Source of the DNA: Chloroflexi bacterium TSY
GTDB taxonomy: Bacteria; Chloroflexota; Anaerolineae; Caldilineales; Caldilineaceae
Assembly (NCBI GenBank): GCA_019217005.1
Contig: JAHBNG010000055.1
Location: 26,308-90,307, forward strand
Length of the DNA stretch: 64,000 nt
Reading direction: 5' to 3'
Positions 27,879 to 36,712 of this stretch are shown here, piece by piece. The notes beneath the pieces were generated by a model, which worked only from the letters and a program-made list of their open reading frames with translations, was not told the origin of the DNA and did not search any database. How positions within the stretch are numbered: position 1 is the first letter of the stretch; every line of letters starts with the position of its first letter. The position numbers and the translations under genes were made by a program.

Positions 27879-28080
27879 AGAACCTATCCGAAAAGTGGTT
27901 GTGAGTCCAACCAGCCTCTCAAGCCGAATGCTTGGCACAGAACTTTTCGGATAAGCACTTATATCGACAATTCATTATTTATCTTGATTCGTTAAGGGCC
28001 TAGTTGTTTGCGCCTGCAATTGTGCAGGCGGTCGGCGCCTAGTGCACAGGCGCAAACGGGGCCTTCGGCAGCACTTGCCA
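27879..28080. repeat. Repeat modules P, S and Q (copy 1)
   Basis: P (27879-27960): ATCCGAAAAGT ... ACTTTTCGGAT hairpin; also at 36541-36625 and 58117-58202. S: ATATCGACAA ... TTAAGGGCCT. Q: GCCTGCAATTGTGCAGGC palindrome. The second copy near 36430-36625 has the same modules in the order Q-S-P with P inverted. Confidence 0.7.
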
Positions 28081-28179
28081 ACGAATCAGATTCAAGAGCG
28101 ACACAAATTTGTCAGTTCACGTAGTGGGTGCGTAGCACCATCTTTGTGCGCTAAGCGCCTAATAACAGGAACACACAAA

Positions 28180-29301
28180 ATGCATCAAAGCGATAGCAAA
28201 TCCAGCGTTGTCATCTGTGGTGGCGGGGTGATTGGTTCATGCGTCGCCTACTACCTTAGCCACGGATATGCCAGGTGTGGCGTCGAAACGACCGTCATCG
28301 AACGGACGGGCGTTGCCAATGCTTCCTCTGGCAAATCAGGCGGCTTTCTGGCACTCGACTGGTGTCGGGGGACCCCGGTTGATCCGCTGGCACGGCGCAG
28401 CTTCGCATTACACGCTGAACTCGCAGCAACCCTAGCAGCTGAATTGAATCTAGATTGGGGTTATCGTCCCATTGATACGCTAAGCGTCATCGCCAGCCAG
28501 CAGCGCGACTTCAGCAGGCTGGCCCGCATGACTTCACCAGATTGGTTGGGGCAGATGGCTACCGTCCATTCCCAGATCGGAAATGAGCAGACCACAGCAC
28601 AGATCGATCCCGCAGCGTTCACGCGCTGCATGATGACCGCCGCCCAAATACACGGTGCGCAGTTGCGGATGGGTACAGTGGAAGGGGTGACGTTGTCAAG
28701 CGACGGTAAACGCATCACCGGTCTACTCGTCGATGGTGAACTGCTGCAGGCAGACAATGTTGTAATTGCGATGGGACCGTGGTCAATACTCGCCTGTGAG
28801 TGGTTGCCGTTGCCTGCGGTCTATGGGCTCAAGGGACACAGCCTCATTTTCCGCTTTGAGCCGCCTGATCCTTATGCCCTCTTCGTTGAACTCGAGACTG
28901 AAGATGGCACAATCGATACACCGGAAGTGGTACCGCGGGTTGATGGGACAACTTATATTTGCGGTTTGTCAGGCACTGCTCCGCTACCGGTCGATCCGGC
29001 GCATGTAGAGCTTGAATCGGGCGCAACTGAACGATTGCGCTCCATGGCCACAGCATTTTCACCCGAACTCGGTGCCTCCGAAGTGCTGGCGGCGCAGGCT
29101 TGCTACCGGCCAATTACAACCGATGGCGTTCCGCTCATTGGACGCGTTCCGGACGTTGAAGGAGCTTACGTGGCAACTGGTCACAGCGTCTGGGGGATGT
29201 TGAATGGTCCAGCCACTGGCGAAGCGATGGCAGAGCTGATCGTCGAGGGCACGACGTCCAAAGTCGATCTCACCCCCTTCGATCCCAGGCGTTTACTCTA
29301 G
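28180..29301 (+). CDS. FAD-dependent oxidoreductase (DAO/glycine oxidase-like)
   Basis: 373 residues from ATG 28180, which has AGGA about 9 nt upstream; the longer frame from 28042 runs through repeat DNA and is rejected. The dinucleotide motif VVICGGGVIGSCVAYYLS lies at residues ~10-27, and NASSGKSGGFLALDW is typical of D-amino-acid-oxidase-fold enzymes. The C-terminal FAD contact region reads YRPITTDGVPLIGRVPDVEGAY. Substrate unknown, probably an amine or amino acid. Confidence 0.88.
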   Translation: MHQSDSKSSVVICGGGVIGSCVAYYLSHGYARCGVETTVIERTGVANASSGKSGGFLALDWCRGTPVDPLARRSFALHAELAATLAAELNLDWGYRPIDTLSVIASQQRDFSRLARMTSPDWLGQMATVHSQIGNEQTTAQIDPAAFTRCMMTAAQIHGAQLRMGTVEGVTLSSDGKRITGLLVDGELLQADNVVIAMGPWSILACEWLPLPAVYGLKGHSLIFRFEPPDPYALFVELETEDGTIDTPEVVPRVDGTTYICGLSGTAPLPVDPAHVELESGATERLRSMATAFSPELGASEVLAAQACYRPITTDGVPLIGRVPDVEGAYVATGHSVWGMLNGPATGEAMAELIVEGTTSKVDLTPFDPRRLL

Positions 29302-29381
29302 CGCCAAAGTTTGAATCCGCTTGCGTAGATTTGCACTTTGAAACCAACGTTGTCGCATTTGGGGTTATTCTGTCTGTTGAA

Positions 29382-29773
29382 GTAGACTCAGTAGATCCAA
29401 ATTTCAGGTTTTGAGAGAGAATTCTGGCTAAACAGTTGACATAAATACAAATTTGCCGGTCGATATCTAGTTTTTGCGTTAGATTTGGGGGTGGTTCAGA
29501 ATTAGGTTTACACTTTTGATACATAGACAAAAATCTATATGAGGTCATTTTCTGCCTGAGCATGGCTCAAATTAGAAAATATAAACATCTTTTCTCTTTG
29601 CAAAAATGTAAACCTAATTGTCCGCCTAAAATGAACCACCCCTAGATTTGGGCGATTTTCAGATATGAAATAGGTTGTTTTCTGTAACCGAAATCTGAAT
29701 AAATGACTCCAAAATCCCTGCAATCTCGACTGAAAATCGCCAAAAACGCCAAATTTGGATCTACTGAGACTAC
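29382..29773. repeat. Outer palindromic element containing a nested MITE
   Basis: Arms GTAGACTCAGTAGATCCAAA (29382 on) and their inverse ending at 29773 match at about 22 of 23 positions. Removing the nested element and one 8-bp duplication leaves about 229 bp. Confidence 0.7.
29488..29642. mobile_element. 155-bp MITE with 8-bp target duplication
   Basis: Terminal repeats GGGGTGGTTCA / TGAACCACCCC, with further pairing of TTAGGTTTACA and TGTAAACCTAA inside. Direct repeats TAGATTTG at 29480-29487 and 29643-29650 flank it exactly. No coding capacity. An 8-bp duplication fits IS1595-type transposition among others. Confidence 0.85.
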
Positions 29774-29814
29774 GAACACAGCTCACTTTAGGGAAACCAA
29801 ATGACCGCTTTTCA

Positions 29815-29874
29815 TTTAAGCTTCGGACACTGTCCCTCGGCAGCAAGCGTTCCGATTGTCCGAAGTTTAAGTAG
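29815..29874 (+). repeat. Hairpin repeat R, copy 1
   Basis: TTAAGCTTCGGACA pairs with TGTCCGAAGTTTAA. Related copies lie at 37847-37906 and 52441-52500 (inverted). It sits 24 bp before the next gene's start, in its likely leader. Confidence 0.75.
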
Positions 29875-29897
29875 CAGCTCTATTAGGAGAAACACTT

Positions 29898-30314
29898 ATG
29901 AGCAATATGAACGATTGGAACAAAGCAATTATCGAGGAGTTTCGAGCAAACGATGGCAAAGTTGGTGGACAGTTCGAGAATGTACCTTTGCTTCTTTTAC
30001 ACACAACTGGTGCCAAGAGTGGACTCCCACGCGTGAACCCTTTAGCGTATCTAACCAATAGTGATCGCCTTGTGATCATTGCTTCGAAAGCGGGTGCGCC
30101 AACGAATCCCGATTGGTATTACAATGTCAAGGCTAATGCAGAGGTTCGTGTAGAGGTCGGTACCGAACAATACAATGCTCTTGCCACAATTGCCGAAGAA
30201 CCGGAGCGTACGCGGCTCTTTGACCAGATGGCTTCCGTGAACCCGGGCTTTGCTGAGTATCAGCGCAAAACGACACGGGTGATTCCCGTTATTGTCTTAA
30301 CACGCCAGCCCTAA
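29898..30314 (+). CDS. Deazaflavin (F420)-dependent nitroreductase family protein (Ddn-like)
   Basis: 138 residues, the usual length for this family. LLLLHTTGAKSGLPRVNPLAY and GAPTNPDWYYNVKANAEV are its hallmark blocks, involved in binding reduced F420. It could reduce quinones or similar acceptors. ATG 29898 has AGGAG about 10 nt upstream. IS-A copy C is inserted just 18 bp after its stop. F420 use is inferred from the family. Confidence 0.85.
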   Translation: MSNMNDWNKAIIEEFRANDGKVGGQFENVPLLLLHTTGAKSGLPRVNPLAYLTNSDRLVIIASKAGAPTNPDWYYNVKANAEVRVEVGTEQYNALATIAEEPERTRLFDQMASVNPGFAEYQRKTTRVIPVIVLTRQP

Positions 30315-30332
30315 TAATTGATGTAACTTAAA

Positions 30333-31826
30333 CTTTACTTTCTGGTAAAGGCTTGAGTGACAAAGGGCAAACCGAAAGGGGTGGAAAAAAGAATCCACCC
30401 TGAAAAAACGGGATAAAATGTAAAAATAGTGCTCGGCTAGTTTAAGCAGCGGCATTGAGGCGGCGATGAGCGAGAACGCCTTTAGGTAAATGGTGTGAAA
30501 CCGAGGCCTTTTTCCGAAAGTCAGGGTCGAGTTGGTCGGGAGTTGGAAAAAGAGCACTCGAGAGAACGCGGCGCAGCCTGCCGGGAGTGGCTTGAGGCTC
30601 TCGATCCCAGTAGCCAGTCGGTATGGGAGGAAGAGAAGCGGCTAAATGGGAAAGAAGATTGCCAGCAAGCAGCCCCACGGAAACAAGCCTCATCGGCATG
30701 AACAAATTGACGATGTAAGCCAATCATCTGCTTGGAAGCCAAGGGGGGGGATGTTCAACAGGCCAGCGCTCCAGAGAGAAAAGATAAATGGTTTCAGCTT
30801 GTAAAGCCATGACGGTCGCCAGAACCAAAGGTGTGTGATAAGCAGGATCCTGAAAGACGTAAATCGAATAGGTGCGGTTGGCTGTATCCACCTTGGTTGT
30901 CCTGGGGACGAGATTGTGCCATGCTTGATAGCGAATCAGGCGACCACTATAGACAAATTGACCAAACGAGTCTGGAGTTGTGGCCTCGAGTCGCTTTCCC
31001 TATAGCATCGAGAGAGCGGACGCACAATATCACCATATTCGGGTGGTCTGCCTTTTTCCTTACGTTCGGGTAACTCATTGCGGCGCGCTGTGCAGTTAAT
31101 CGCTTCCCGAAGGACAAATCGGTCGACGTCGCTTTCTAGCATTTCTCTGATTGTAAACCCGGCATCGACCACCGCCACTTCGTCTGACTCCAGTGATTTC
31201 TTGGTCTCTTTCAGCAGCTTTTTCCGAAACTCACTTTCCTTTGTGCCTACCTCGCATCTCATGATTGCCTTGAGCAGTGGCACTCGTTTCCCGCCTATCT
31301 CCCCCGAGCTTATCATCACTCCAAAGATGAGCGCGGGCAATGCCCGACGAGCCGTTGAGTTATAGAGTCGGTTCACTTTCCCTTGCAGCTTCGGTCGCCA
31401 GAACCCTGTGATATCTATGCTTTTCACTCGGTATCCTTCTAACTTTTTTGCCTCCCATTCCCCTTTCCACTCCACTTCTTCTTGCCACGATGAGAGCAGG
31501 CTTGCAATATCCCATGATCCATATCGAAAGCTCCACCAGCTTCTTCGGATCTCCTCATCTTCAAACCCGCTTTCACTCAATCCACTATGGATTGCTCCTC
31601 GACTTTTCAGAAACGACCCATTCATCATCGCCCACATCAGACGCATTACATTTACGTTTGTTCCCACCGGCGTTACTTGCAATACATTCATCAGTACTGC
31701 TATAGTTATTTCTGGCGCGGTTAGCATTCCTTCCTCCTTTTTGGGTTCTCTACCTTTAGGATGAAACGCTAACCGCTTTTTGTCACATTTCTCACCTCAT
31801 CTCTTTTCTTTTACCAGAAAGTAAAG
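30333..31826 (-). mobile_element. IS-A copy C (complete, single, with target duplication)
   Basis: 1494 bp with perfect 17-bp terminal repeats CTTTACTTTCTGGTAAA. Direct repeats TTAAA at 30328-30332 and 31827-31831 mark the 5-bp target duplication. Subtype V. Confidence 0.9.
30442..31727 (-). pseudogene. IS-A transposase, frameshifted (copy C)
   Basis: Open from 31727 to about 31000, where one C is missing from a run (TTCCC versus TTCCCC in other copies), then continues in another frame. It also carries the 11-nt deletion near 30680. Asp105 and Asp188 are upstream of the first shift. Confidence 0.8.
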
Positions 31827-31831
31827 TTAAA

Positions 31832-32387
31832 GTGAAATTAGTTTGAAATGGGACTAAGGCCATTCCAGAAAAATAATTTCTCATGAAGACAAGCGCCGTA
31901 GCCTGGAATGGCTTTGGCTTTTCCTATTGAATTGGGTATTTTATTTTCTGGAAAAGCCTAGCTTGCGCAAAGCTGGTGCGTACATCATCCAGAAGTGATA
32001 CGTAGAGCAGTTCATTCTGCGTGTCGCTTCGTGACCCCTGTGGATCACTCCTAAAAGCTTCTATTTTCTATCACATATCACATATCACTTTAGTATTGCA
32101 ACAAGCTGTCCTGATCTCCATTTGTTTTACCCTTTGCTGGTTTGTAAATCCCTACAAAAATTACAGAATTGGTAAGACTCCACTGTGTATATCGTAGGAG
32201 CTGTTTCTACTACGTTTACTCCCTTGTTCGTTGACGGCTAGCAAATGTCATCTTGTAGTAGATGATCCACATAGAAAGCGGGTAGAATTTTCCATAAGTC
32301 TTGCAGAGTTGCTTGCTATGCTTAGATAGTGATCACATCCCGTGATACTCAATGTATAGAGCATCCTAGAAAAGGAGTAAGCAATTT
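31832..32387. other. Intergenic region with a three-armed hairpin
   Basis: At 31855-31961 GGCCATTCCAGAAAA pairs with TTTTCTGGAAAAGCC, and the left arm also pairs with CTGGAATGGC at about 31902. The word GGCCATTCCAGAAAA recurs at 55038. Short ATCACAT repeats follow near 32082. No gene recognised. Confidence 0.45.
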
Positions 32388-34622
32388 ATGAAAATACAAA
32401 TTAGACGGCCAGATATGGTGGCCGCGCTAGGCTCATGCAGAAAGGTTTTGTCATGCTCCCATCTTGAGAAAGGCAGTGCGAAACATTTAGGGAGCACGAT
32501 ATGTATCGCCATCTTGCTGGGAATAGTGTGGCAATGGGGCGGGACACAAGTTCATGCTAGCGACCTATTTGATAGCTCGAATGGAGGTGGACACTGGTGT
32601 ATTGTTCCAGACAATGGTAGCAGTAGTATTACGGGCCGCATTGTGTCGTCAAGCGGCGCGCCCGTTGCAAATGCAACGGTCTTTATTCATGCTTCCCTCG
32701 ACCGAATCGTTTATTGTCGGCAGAAAACAGGGGCAGACGGCACATTCCAGTTTATGCAACTGCCTGCAGCCACCTACCAGATGAAGGTATTCAAATGGAG
32801 GTCATACTGGTATCACTCACCCAACATCGATCCGATTGAGGTGGCGGAAGGTGAAACCGTTGATATGGGCGACATTATAATCGATGCGGCCCCGAGCATC
32901 GTCCCAATTCTTGGCACAGTAGTAGACAGTGATGGAGCATTGGTCACTGATATTGATGCTCGTGCCTATTTGCGTGAATCCCCCGATGAGCTATCTGCAA
33001 GTGGTATTGATAATGCTGGGAATGACGGAGATGGTAGACGCGGACGGGATGGACGTGGCTATGGGCGTCGACAGCATGGGTATGGGACTGCGGTGGATGA
33101 AGGGACGTTTCAGATCGACGCTTGGGCAGGCAAGTACGAAGTAAATCTGAAAATAAAACCCGGAGGTCCATACTACATACCTTCGGATCAGCAGATTCTG
33201 GTCGATACAACGGATGGAATCAGCAAAACAGTGGCCATAACTGTGGCTCGCTACAGCGCTGTCATCAGTGGTACGCTTTTCTTGCCGGGCCCAGATGGAA
33301 CGCTTGTCCCACCTGGAGAACCCGCAACCAATCTTAGAGGTCGAGTCCGTGCGGTCAGCAGTGACGATGACAAAGGGGTTGTTGCCACAATTGACCCCGA
33401 TACGGCTCAATACCAACTCTATCTCAATCCCGGCACCTGGACTCTATACTATGCCATTCACACCCACGATTATCTGCCATTTAATGCCGAGCCTGTTAGC
33501 GTGACGGTCGGTGCAGATGAAAACGTAACTCAGAATTTTACCTTGTCTGCCCTCGATGCAACTGTGCAAGGTACAGTTACAGATGCAGATGGTGATCCAA
33601 TCCGCTGGGCGTACGTCACAGACCGACCAGTTGATCGCGCAGGAGACAGAGCGGCCAAGTTAAAAGCCAGGGTACGCAATGGTGAATATGAACTGAGCGT
33701 CGCCTCTGATCATGTATATGCGATCAAGGCCCATGCGTGGCGTTTTCATGGCGCAATTCAACCCGCTGCAGTGACGGTCACACCGACTGCCAATTCAAGT
33801 GTGACTGTTGACCTTCAATTCCAGGATCCCGATGCGAGTATTAGCGGCGTAGTGACGTTAGAGGATGGCAGCCCAGCACCCTATGCTCGCGTTGCGGCAC
33901 AATCCACCAATGGACAATCGATTAAGACTCGAGCCAATGCGGAAGGAGCCTATCACCTGGGTGCTGTGAGCGGCATTTGGAACGTCGATGCCTATTGGTA
34001 TTCGCACATGGATAAGGTGTTCCACCGCAGCGCCGATGGGCTTCAGGTTGATCTGACTACGACCAGTACAGCAACTCTCGATATCACGCTGTTCTCCGAT
34101 GCCAATCCAATGCCGGAAGCCGCCCAAAGCGAATTTGTGGCGAGCAGTGGCTGGTCTGCTGAGTTGTCCGATGGCATGCGCGTCGATGTTCCCAGGAATG
34201 CCTTGTCGGGTGCCACAGATATTTCTATCTCTATAACGCCTGTGGCTGATGAGTTACCATCAACATCAGACGGTTTGCCGATCAGCTATGGCTATGAGAT
34301 TCGCGCTCATTATAGCCAGTCGGGCCAGGCTATTGAAGGAGACTTCCTCTCCGATGTTGTCCTTACTTTCTCTTATAGCGATGAAGATTTAGACAGAGCA
34401 GGTGTTTCAGAGGAGGCTGTCGCACCTGCCTACTACGACGCAGACGAGGACAATTGGATTATAATTAGCAGCTTTACCCTTGATCCGGCGAATAACGAAA
34501 TTACCGTGCAGACCGATCATTTTTCATTGTGGGCCTTGATCGCTGTCACACCCGCGACAATTGAACAGCCAAATGAATCCCTGTTGACCACTGAATTCTT
34601 TTTGCCGTTGATTGTTCAATAA
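32388..34622 (+). CDS. Secreted protein with repeated carboxypeptidase-regulatory-like domains and FLPLIV C-terminus
   Basis: 744 residues. A hydrophobic stretch (ICIAILLGIVWQWGGTQVHA, ~44-63) acts as a late signal peptide. Several beta-sandwich units follow, with motifs such as ITGRIVSSSGAPVANATVFI, VQGTVTDADGDPIRWAYV and ISGVVTLEDGSPAPYARVAA. A ZU5-like segment (~590-730) precedes the last residues TTEFFLPLIVQ. A short tail of that kind ends many secreted Chloroflexota proteins, in my recollection. AAAAGGAG lies about 10 nt before the ATG. Adhesive or structural role likely; no catalytic site seen. Confidence 0.75.
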   Translation: MKIQIRRPDMVAALGSCRKVLSCSHLEKGSAKHLGSTICIAILLGIVWQWGGTQVHASDLFDSSNGGGHWCIVPDNGSSSITGRIVSSSGAPVANATVFIHASLDRIVYCRQKTGADGTFQFMQLPAATYQMKVFKWRSYWYHSPNIDPIEVAEGETVDMGDIIIDAAPSIVPILGTVVDSDGALVTDIDARAYLRESPDELSASGIDNAGNDGDGRRGRDGRGYGRRQHGYGTAVDEGTFQIDAWAGKYEVNLKIKPGGPYYIPSDQQILVDTTDGISKTVAITVARYSAVISGTLFLPGPDGTLVPPGEPATNLRGRVRAVSSDDDKGVVATIDPDTAQYQLYLNPGTWTLYYAIHTHDYLPFNAEPVSVTVGADENVTQNFTLSALDATVQGTVTDADGDPIRWAYVTDRPVDRAGDRAAKLKARVRNGEYELSVASDHVYAIKAHAWRFHGAIQPAAVTVTPTANSSVTVDLQFQDPDASISGVVTLEDGSPAPYARVAAQSTNGQSIKTRANAEGAYHLGAVSGIWNVDAYWYSHMDKVFHRSADGLQVDLTTTSTATLDITLFSDANPMPEAAQSEFVASSGWSAELSDGMRVDVPRNALSGATDISISITPVADELPSTSDGLPISYGYEIRAHYSQSGQAIEGDFLSDVVLTFSYSDEDLDRAGVSEEAVAPAYYDADEDNWIIISSFTLDPANNEITVQTDHFSLWALIAVTPATIEQPNESLLTTEFFLPLIVQ

Positions 34623-34837
34623 GAATTTGTAGCTGTTCAGCATGTCAGCAATCAGCTTGACACGTTTAAGCAGCTTGTCTCGGCAGGGAAGTGTACTGTT
34701 TTATGAGATCGACACCTGAGCTGTTCGGTTTGTTCGCGCCCCCCATTTGGCCTGTGACTCTCCTGAAGCAGCGCATGCAGGTGGTCGCGATGGAGCCGAT
34801 TTAAAGATAAGCAACTTGGGGAGGTTGGGAGCTTTGA

Positions 34838-34903
34838 GGGGTAGGTTTTTCAAAAGGGTGTTTTGACCCCGAAATCGGGTCTATTGGACAAACAAACCTA
34901 CCC
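34838..34903. terminator. Hairpin between convergent genes, possible terminator
   Basis: GGGTAGGTTT (34839-34848) pairs with AAACCTACCC (34894-34903), with GACCC/GGGTC inside. It lies between the secreted-protein gene and the convergent membrane-protein gene. The T-run is weak. Confidence 0.4.
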
Positions 34904-34960
34904 TTCCAAGGAGGTTGGAAGGGGGTTTACGAATACCCAATTACTTTGTTTACGCAGTAC

Positions 34961-36499
34961 TTAAGGCCAACTCCAAGGCAACGTATTTTGATAGACCCAG
35001 AGTGTTGTATGAAACCCTTGAACCAAAAGGAGTGGCACTGCCGCCGCCGCGAGATAGCGCTTGTTTGAAAGTTGACAGGACAGGAGGACAATTAAGAGTA
35101 TCGTAGCGGGAAGCGCTGCCAAGCTGAAGAGATCCCAATCTCGTTGTCCACCGTAGTCGGGATTCCATACCCAAGTGAAGAGGAAGTAGGAGGTGGTGGT
35201 CATGAGGAGAAAGTGGATGGTAGACGGTGGGTGGTGGGGCAAGTTTCTGGTTGTCGCGGTTTGAGTCCTTTGAACAAGATTGATGAGTGCGAACCAGAGG
35301 AGGCTCGGCAAGACAACTGGGGCGATGAGCACCTGTTCGTTCAAAAATTCTCGTAGATGGAGCCAGCTAAACATGGTGAAGTGTTCCCAGCGGGTGGTTG
35401 TTTCGAAGAGCGGTACAAACGGACGTGCGTCACTTCCGCCTGGTCGATCATCGGTTAGGAGAGACGCGATGCCATGATCGCCCCATTCCATTAAAAGAAT
35501 TGTAAATGTGGCAATCGCCATTGTGGGGAGGGCGATCTGCACAATGGCTTTCCTGAAACTTCCCTTGGACATCTTTTGACGCCGCGTCCACTGCCAGCCC
35601 AGAAACAATAGACTCGGTGATAAAATGATTGTGCTGGGATGGAAAGCGTTGGTGAGCGCAAGAACTGTCGCAGCCAACCAAAGAGGCTTTTCACCGGATA
35701 GGACAGCCAATCCGATCCAAAGATATGCTAATACTCCAACAGCGGCAAAGCTATAATTTTCGACATATCCAAAGAAGAGCTGGAGAAGACCCAAACTGGT
35801 CAGAAAACCAACTGTGAGCCAAGGTGGCGAAAAGTGGAGCTGGCGACTGAGGGCTAAGCTGACCAGTAAATAGAGGATACCGGCAACGGGACTTAGAATG
35901 TGGTAAACGGGCATTGCATCGGACCAACTCAATGCCTCATGAAAATGGAGCCAGACCTGACTATGCAGAAACACGTCGAGTGGCGCCTGCCAAGAGTGGG
36001 TCAAGCGGACCGTCGGATCAGGCCAGGCGATAGCGTTGGTCAAAATATAGGCATCGCCCCAGCGGGTATGGATCAATGGAAATGCGAAGAAACTAATTAT
36101 CAGCGCAATGGCAACAACATAAAGAGAGCCAAATGAGGAGAGAACCCAAAGCTCCTTGCCCCAACGACTCCACACGTTTGACTGCTTTGCTTCATCCAAC
36201 CAAAAGACGAAGATGACTCCACAGATCACCATTGTTCCAATTGCGACAAGCCACCATGATGCGTACTGAATTGGCCAGAACCCCCACCACACAGTCTCCG
36301 CATGGTCTGGCTCAGGAATTGCAACGGGAGTCAGGGGCAATGTGTAGACATAAATGTGCAATCCTAGAAGCACTAACGTGATTAAATGAAACCCAGCGAC
36401 AAGCGTTCGGCAATAAGTGACTATTTGCTTGGGCCTGCAATTGTGCAGGCCGTCGGCCCAAACAAGGGCCCTGCGGCAGCACTCAACAATCAATTGCAT
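34961..36499 (-). CDS. Polytopic membrane protein, possible GT-C glycosyltransferase
   Basis: 512 residues with about eleven helices. RWGDAYILTNAIAWPDPTVRLTHS and SWQAPLDVFLHSQVW lie in the first large loop, where GT-C enzymes carry their acidic residues. No family was firmly recognised. The first ~25 residues are encoded by the Q repeat (CCTGCAATTGTGCAGG), so either the repeat supplied a new N-terminus or the true start is further in, for example near the GTG of VTYCRTLVAG. Low similarity to the GT39-like gene at 19369. Confidence 0.6.
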   Translation of the reverse strand: MQLIVECCRRALVWADGLHNCRPKQIVTYCRTLVAGFHLITLVLLGLHIYVYTLPLTPVAIPEPDHAETVWWGFWPIQYASWWLVAIGTMVICGVIFVFWLDEAKQSNVWSRWGKELWVLSSFGSLYVVAIALIISFFAFPLIHTRWGDAYILTNAIAWPDPTVRLTHSWQAPLDVFLHSQVWLHFHEALSWSDAMPVYHILSPVAGILYLLVSLALSRQLHFSPPWLTVGFLTSLGLLQLFFGYVENYSFAAVGVLAYLWIGLAVLSGEKPLWLAATVLALTNAFHPSTIILSPSLLFLGWQWTRRQKMSKGSFRKAIVQIALPTMAIATFTILLMEWGDHGIASLLTDDRPGGSDARPFVPLFETTTRWEHFTMFSWLHLREFLNEQVLIAPVVLPSLLWFALINLVQRTQTATTRNLPHHPPSTIHFLLMTTTSYFLFTWVWNPDYGGQRDWDLFSLAALPATILLIVLLSCQLSNKRYLAAAAVPLLLVQGFHTTLWVYQNTLPWSWP

Positions 36500-36625
36500 A
36501 TCGACAAAAAGTTGTTGCTCTTGATCCCTTAAGGGCCTTAGTGCTTATCCGAAGAGTTCTGTGACGAACGATTCTTGCTCGAGAAGGGAGTCAGACTCGC
36601 AACCTCTTTTCGGATGGATTCTAAA
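36430..36625. repeat. Repeat modules Q, S and P (copy 2)
   Basis: Q (GGCCTGCAATTGTGCAGGCC, from about 36432), S (CATATCGACAA ... CTTAAGGGCC) and inverted P (36541-36625). Compare 27879-28080. Q overlaps the N-terminal codons of the membrane-protein gene. Confidence 0.7.
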
Positions 36626-36712
36626 CTGAGCGCTGTACAAAAACCCAATTCTGCTTCATTTGGTGGAGACGTCCGAAATGCCATGCCTTCGTTACAATCG
36701 CGGGTGAGCCTG

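Noticed and set aside
28042..28179. Longer N-terminus for the FAD oxidoreductase
   Set aside because: It is read from repeat module Q and has no ribosome-binding site; ATG 28180 is followed by the dinucleotide-binding motif.
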